From Candidatus Desantisbacteria bacterium CG2_30_40_21 (lineage in GTDB: Bacteria > UBA9089 > CG2-30-40-21): 7,992 nt of DNA. Numbering within the stretch: position 1 is the stretch's first letter; every line of letters begins with the position of its first letter. The translations under genes and the position numbers were made by a program. The DNA lies in contig MNYI01000111.1 of the NCBI GenBank assembly GCA_001873945.1, positions 1 through 7,992 of the forward strand, given 5' to 3'. Under the pieces are notes generated by a model that was not told the origin of the DNA, ran no database searches, and worked only from the letters and a program-made list of their open reading frames with translations. Positions 6,885 to 7,992 of the stretch are shown piece after piece.

Positions 6885-6966
6885 CTGATATTCTTCGCAC
6901 AGTAGTCGGGATAGATGCGTTGATGATGAGTGCTTATACTCCAAAAGGAAGAGAAGAGAGAAAACA

Positions 6967-7389
6967 ATGAAACTTGTTCTAAACAGTCTTGAGAGTGCAA
7001 TTGCTTCAATGGACCGTGCCTTAAAATTTGCAGATAAAAGGCTATGCTTAGAGGATATTGATGAGGAGGAAAAGGAAGTAATAAGGGCTGGTGTTGTCCA
7101 AAATTTTGAATTTACCTATGAACTTTGCTGGAAATTTATGAAGCGGTGGATTGAAGAAAATATCAGCACAGAGATTGCTGATGGCGTTACACGGAGAGAG
7201 CTTTTTCGATTGAGTGCCGAAAATCGCTTGATAATTGATGTGGGGAAATGGATGGAATGCCATAATGCCAGAAACAAAACATCTCATACCTATGATGAAA
7301 ATATTGCTGATGAGGTATATCAAACAGCAGTGGAGTTTTTACCATTGGCAAAGGACTTCTTAGCCCAATTAGAGGCACGGAATGATTGA
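6967..7389 (+). CDS. HI0074/HepT-family protein (nucleotidyltransferase substrate-binding; toxin-like)
   Basis: A 140-residue, mostly helical protein of the nucleotidyltransferase substrate-binding family (HI0074-like, related to HepT/HEPN). Typical parts seen: an N-terminal helix LNSLESAIASMDRALKF, the block VVQNFEFTYELCWKFMKRWI, and RNKTSHTYDE. The last contains R-x4-H-x-Y (R102, H107, Y109), the HEPN RNase motif; in the studied HepT/MntA system the antitoxin adenylylates the Tyr of this motif. ATG 6967 follows purine-rich GAGAG at 6956-6960. The stop lies inside the next gene (8-base overlap), so the two are cotranslated. An RNase toxin is the inferred role; the HI0074 branch is less well tested than HepT proper. 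Confidence 0.85.
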   Translation: MKLVLNSLESAIASMDRALKFADKRLCLEDIDEEEKEVIRAGVVQNFEFTYELCWKFMKRWIEENISTEIADGVTRRELFRLSAENRLIIDVGKWMECHNARNKTSHTYDENIADEVYQTAVEFLPLAKDFLAQLEARND

Positions 7390-7684
7390 TGTGACTGCCA
7401 AGCAATTATGCATTATTAAAGAAATTTTGCAAAAGCATGTTCCAGATTGCGAGGTGCGTGTCTTTGGTTCGCGTTATAGAGGGACGATAAAGGATTATTC
7501 TGACCTTGATATGGCAATAGTTGGTGATGCAAAATTAGATTGCATAGTAATTGATAATATAAAAGAAGCTTTTTCTGAATCTGATCTGCCATTTCGCGTA
7601 GATGTGCTGGATTGGCACGCAATCTCGCCAGAGTTCAAAGGTGTTATTGAATCAAGATATGAGGTAATATACCTAAATAAATGA
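7382..7684 (+). CDS. MntA-like minimal nucleotidyltransferase (antitoxin-like)
   Basis: A 100-residue minimal nucleotidyltransferase. The signature G-S-x10-D-x-D is intact: G29-S30 in FGSRYRG, then D41-L-D43, with a third carboxylate probably D74 in FRVDVLDW. These three Asp bind the metals for nucleotide transfer. In HepT/MntA pairs this protein neutralises the toxin by adding AMP to its Tyr, and the partner here has that Tyr. AGAGG at 7371-7375 precedes ATG 7382 by 6 bases, inside the upstream gene, with an 8-base overlap. The order toxin-like then nucleotidyltransferase matches HepT/MntA. Known family, complete, no sign of decay. Confidence 0.88.
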   Translation: MIDVTAKQLCIIKEILQKHVPDCEVRVFGSRYRGTIKDYSDLDMAIVGDAKLDCIVIDNIKEAFSESDLPFRVDVLDWHAISPEFKGVIESRYEVIYLNK

Positions 7685-7690
7685 AAATGT

Positions 7691-7885
7691 AGCAATTCTC
7701 ATTATGGCAAAACTTATGTTCAAAGGGGAATAAGGGAATAGAGGAGATGGTGTCGATTATCAACAGAATTGTCGGTAGAACAGGCATTTCTGCCTGTCCT
7801 GTTGCAGATGACAGGCAAGAATGCCTGTCCTACCGATTAATCTCCATATCTCCCCCTTATCCATTTTACCATAATGAGAATTGCT
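7691..7885. repeat. Foldback element 3, with inner ACAGGCA/TGCCTGT hairpins
   Basis: Outer arms AGCAATTCTCATTATGG (7691-7707) and its complement (7869-7885) are perfect over 17 bases, and pair over about 22 with one mismatch. A looser stem follows: GGGGAATAAGGG..GGAGATGG pairs with the TCTCC..CCCTTAT tract near 7840-7862. The centre is a separate strong stem, 7772-7836. No coding frame is evident, and I found no direct flanking repeat. It starts 6 bases after the nucleotidyltransferase stop and so may act as the transcript end of the toxin-antitoxin pair. Confidence 0.78.
7772..7836. repeat. Core stem of foldback element 3 with alternative folds
   Basis: Arms 7772-7798 and 7810-7836 (each 27 bases, 3 mismatches, beginning TCGGTAG) pair around an 11-base loop. 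Each arm is also a hairpin alone: ACAGGCA/TGCCTGT at 7780-7786/7791-7797 and at 7811-7817/7822-7828, each with a 4-base loop. One long stem or two short ones can form. From memory, GACAGGCATTCTTGCCTGTC-type repeats are common in some environmental genomes. Confidence 0.75.
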
Positions 7886-7919
7886 GATTTATATGATCTA
7901 TATTCCTATAGGAGGATTT

Positions 7920-7992
7920 ATGAAAAAGCTGAGTCGTCGAGAATTTATCCGTGATAGTGGCATAGCATTGGCTGGGGGTGGGCTGGCTTTAT
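7920..7992 (+). CDS. Start of a Tat-exported protein (partial, 3' end outside window)
   Basis: AGGAGG at 7910-7915 is followed 4 bases later by ATG 7920. The 24 codons present encode MKKLSRREFIRDSG and then an Ala/Gly/Leu-rich hydrophobic stretch. SRREFI is a twin-arginine motif (S-R-R-x-F-I), which marks export of folded, often cofactor-bearing proteins by the Tat system. The mature protein is outside the window, so the function is unknown. Confidence 0.85.
   Translation, partial: MKKLSRREFIRDSGIALAGGGLAL

Noticed and set aside
6920..6940. Promoter TTGATG...TATACT before the toxin-like gene
   Set aside because: The spacer is only 9 bases, too short for sigma-70; no better -35 box is in place.
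6866..6970. Small + strand ORF (34 codons) running from foldback element 2 to the toxin-like gene
   Set aside because: It begins within the inverted repeat arm, has no ribosome site and no recognisable features.
7772..7836. CRISPR-like array from repeated ACAGGCA/TGCCTGT words
   Set aside because: The words alternate in orientation and form one stem; there are no regular spacers and no cas genes.

Overview
This window looks like part of a genome from an uncultivated, Gram-negative-type bacterium. The reasons are a Sec-exported binding protein and a Tat-type signal peptide, a two-membrane-segment sensor kinase, a flagellar hook-length-control-like protein, AT-rich genes (roughly 40% GC by eye), and gaps filled with dispersed foldback repeats of a kind familiar from environmental genomes. 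Nothing here fixes the phylum. All recognised genes are on the + strand.

Layout. 1-1050: 3' part of a FliK-like gene. Its first 440 bases are a degenerate 63-bp repeat (21 residues) with a recent 126-bp duplication; the rest carries the FliK C-terminal domain. 1065-1230: a foldback element flanked by a 7-bp direct repeat, almost touching the ribosome binding site of the next gene. 1252-3201: complete uvrB. 3202-3352: a gap with a near-consensus sigma-70 promoter and a short leader hairpin. 3353-6713: a tightly overlapping three-gene signalling operon. 6719-6884: a second foldback element with a 30-bp perfect palindrome near its centre. 6967-7684: a two-gene toxin-antitoxin-like module. 7691-7885: a third foldback element. 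7920-7992: start of a Tat-exported protein.

The most interesting part is the operon at 3353-6713. It encodes (1) an ABC_sub_bind-type periplasmic binding protein with no permease or ATPase beside it, (2) a membrane histidine kinase with a CHASE8-like outer domain, HAMP, HisKA and HATPase domains, and (3) a cytoplasmic protein of four CBS domains joined to a HisKA phosphoacceptor domain, ending before any ATPase domain. The HisKA segments of (2) and (3) are clearly paralogous. I infer a two-input switch: outside ligand through the binding protein and kinase, inside adenine-nucleotide state through the CBS domains, meeting at the phosphoacceptor helices. No response regulator is present, so the output is unknown. 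The CBS-HisKA protein could instead be a kinase cut short, because its stop codon lies 5 bases before a foldback element.

The HI0074/HepT-like and MntA-like pair has all expected catalytic motifs and belongs to a known family. uvrB is ordinary apart from small changes in helicase motif VI. The gap regions are almost wholly accounted for by the three foldback elements and the operon promoter.
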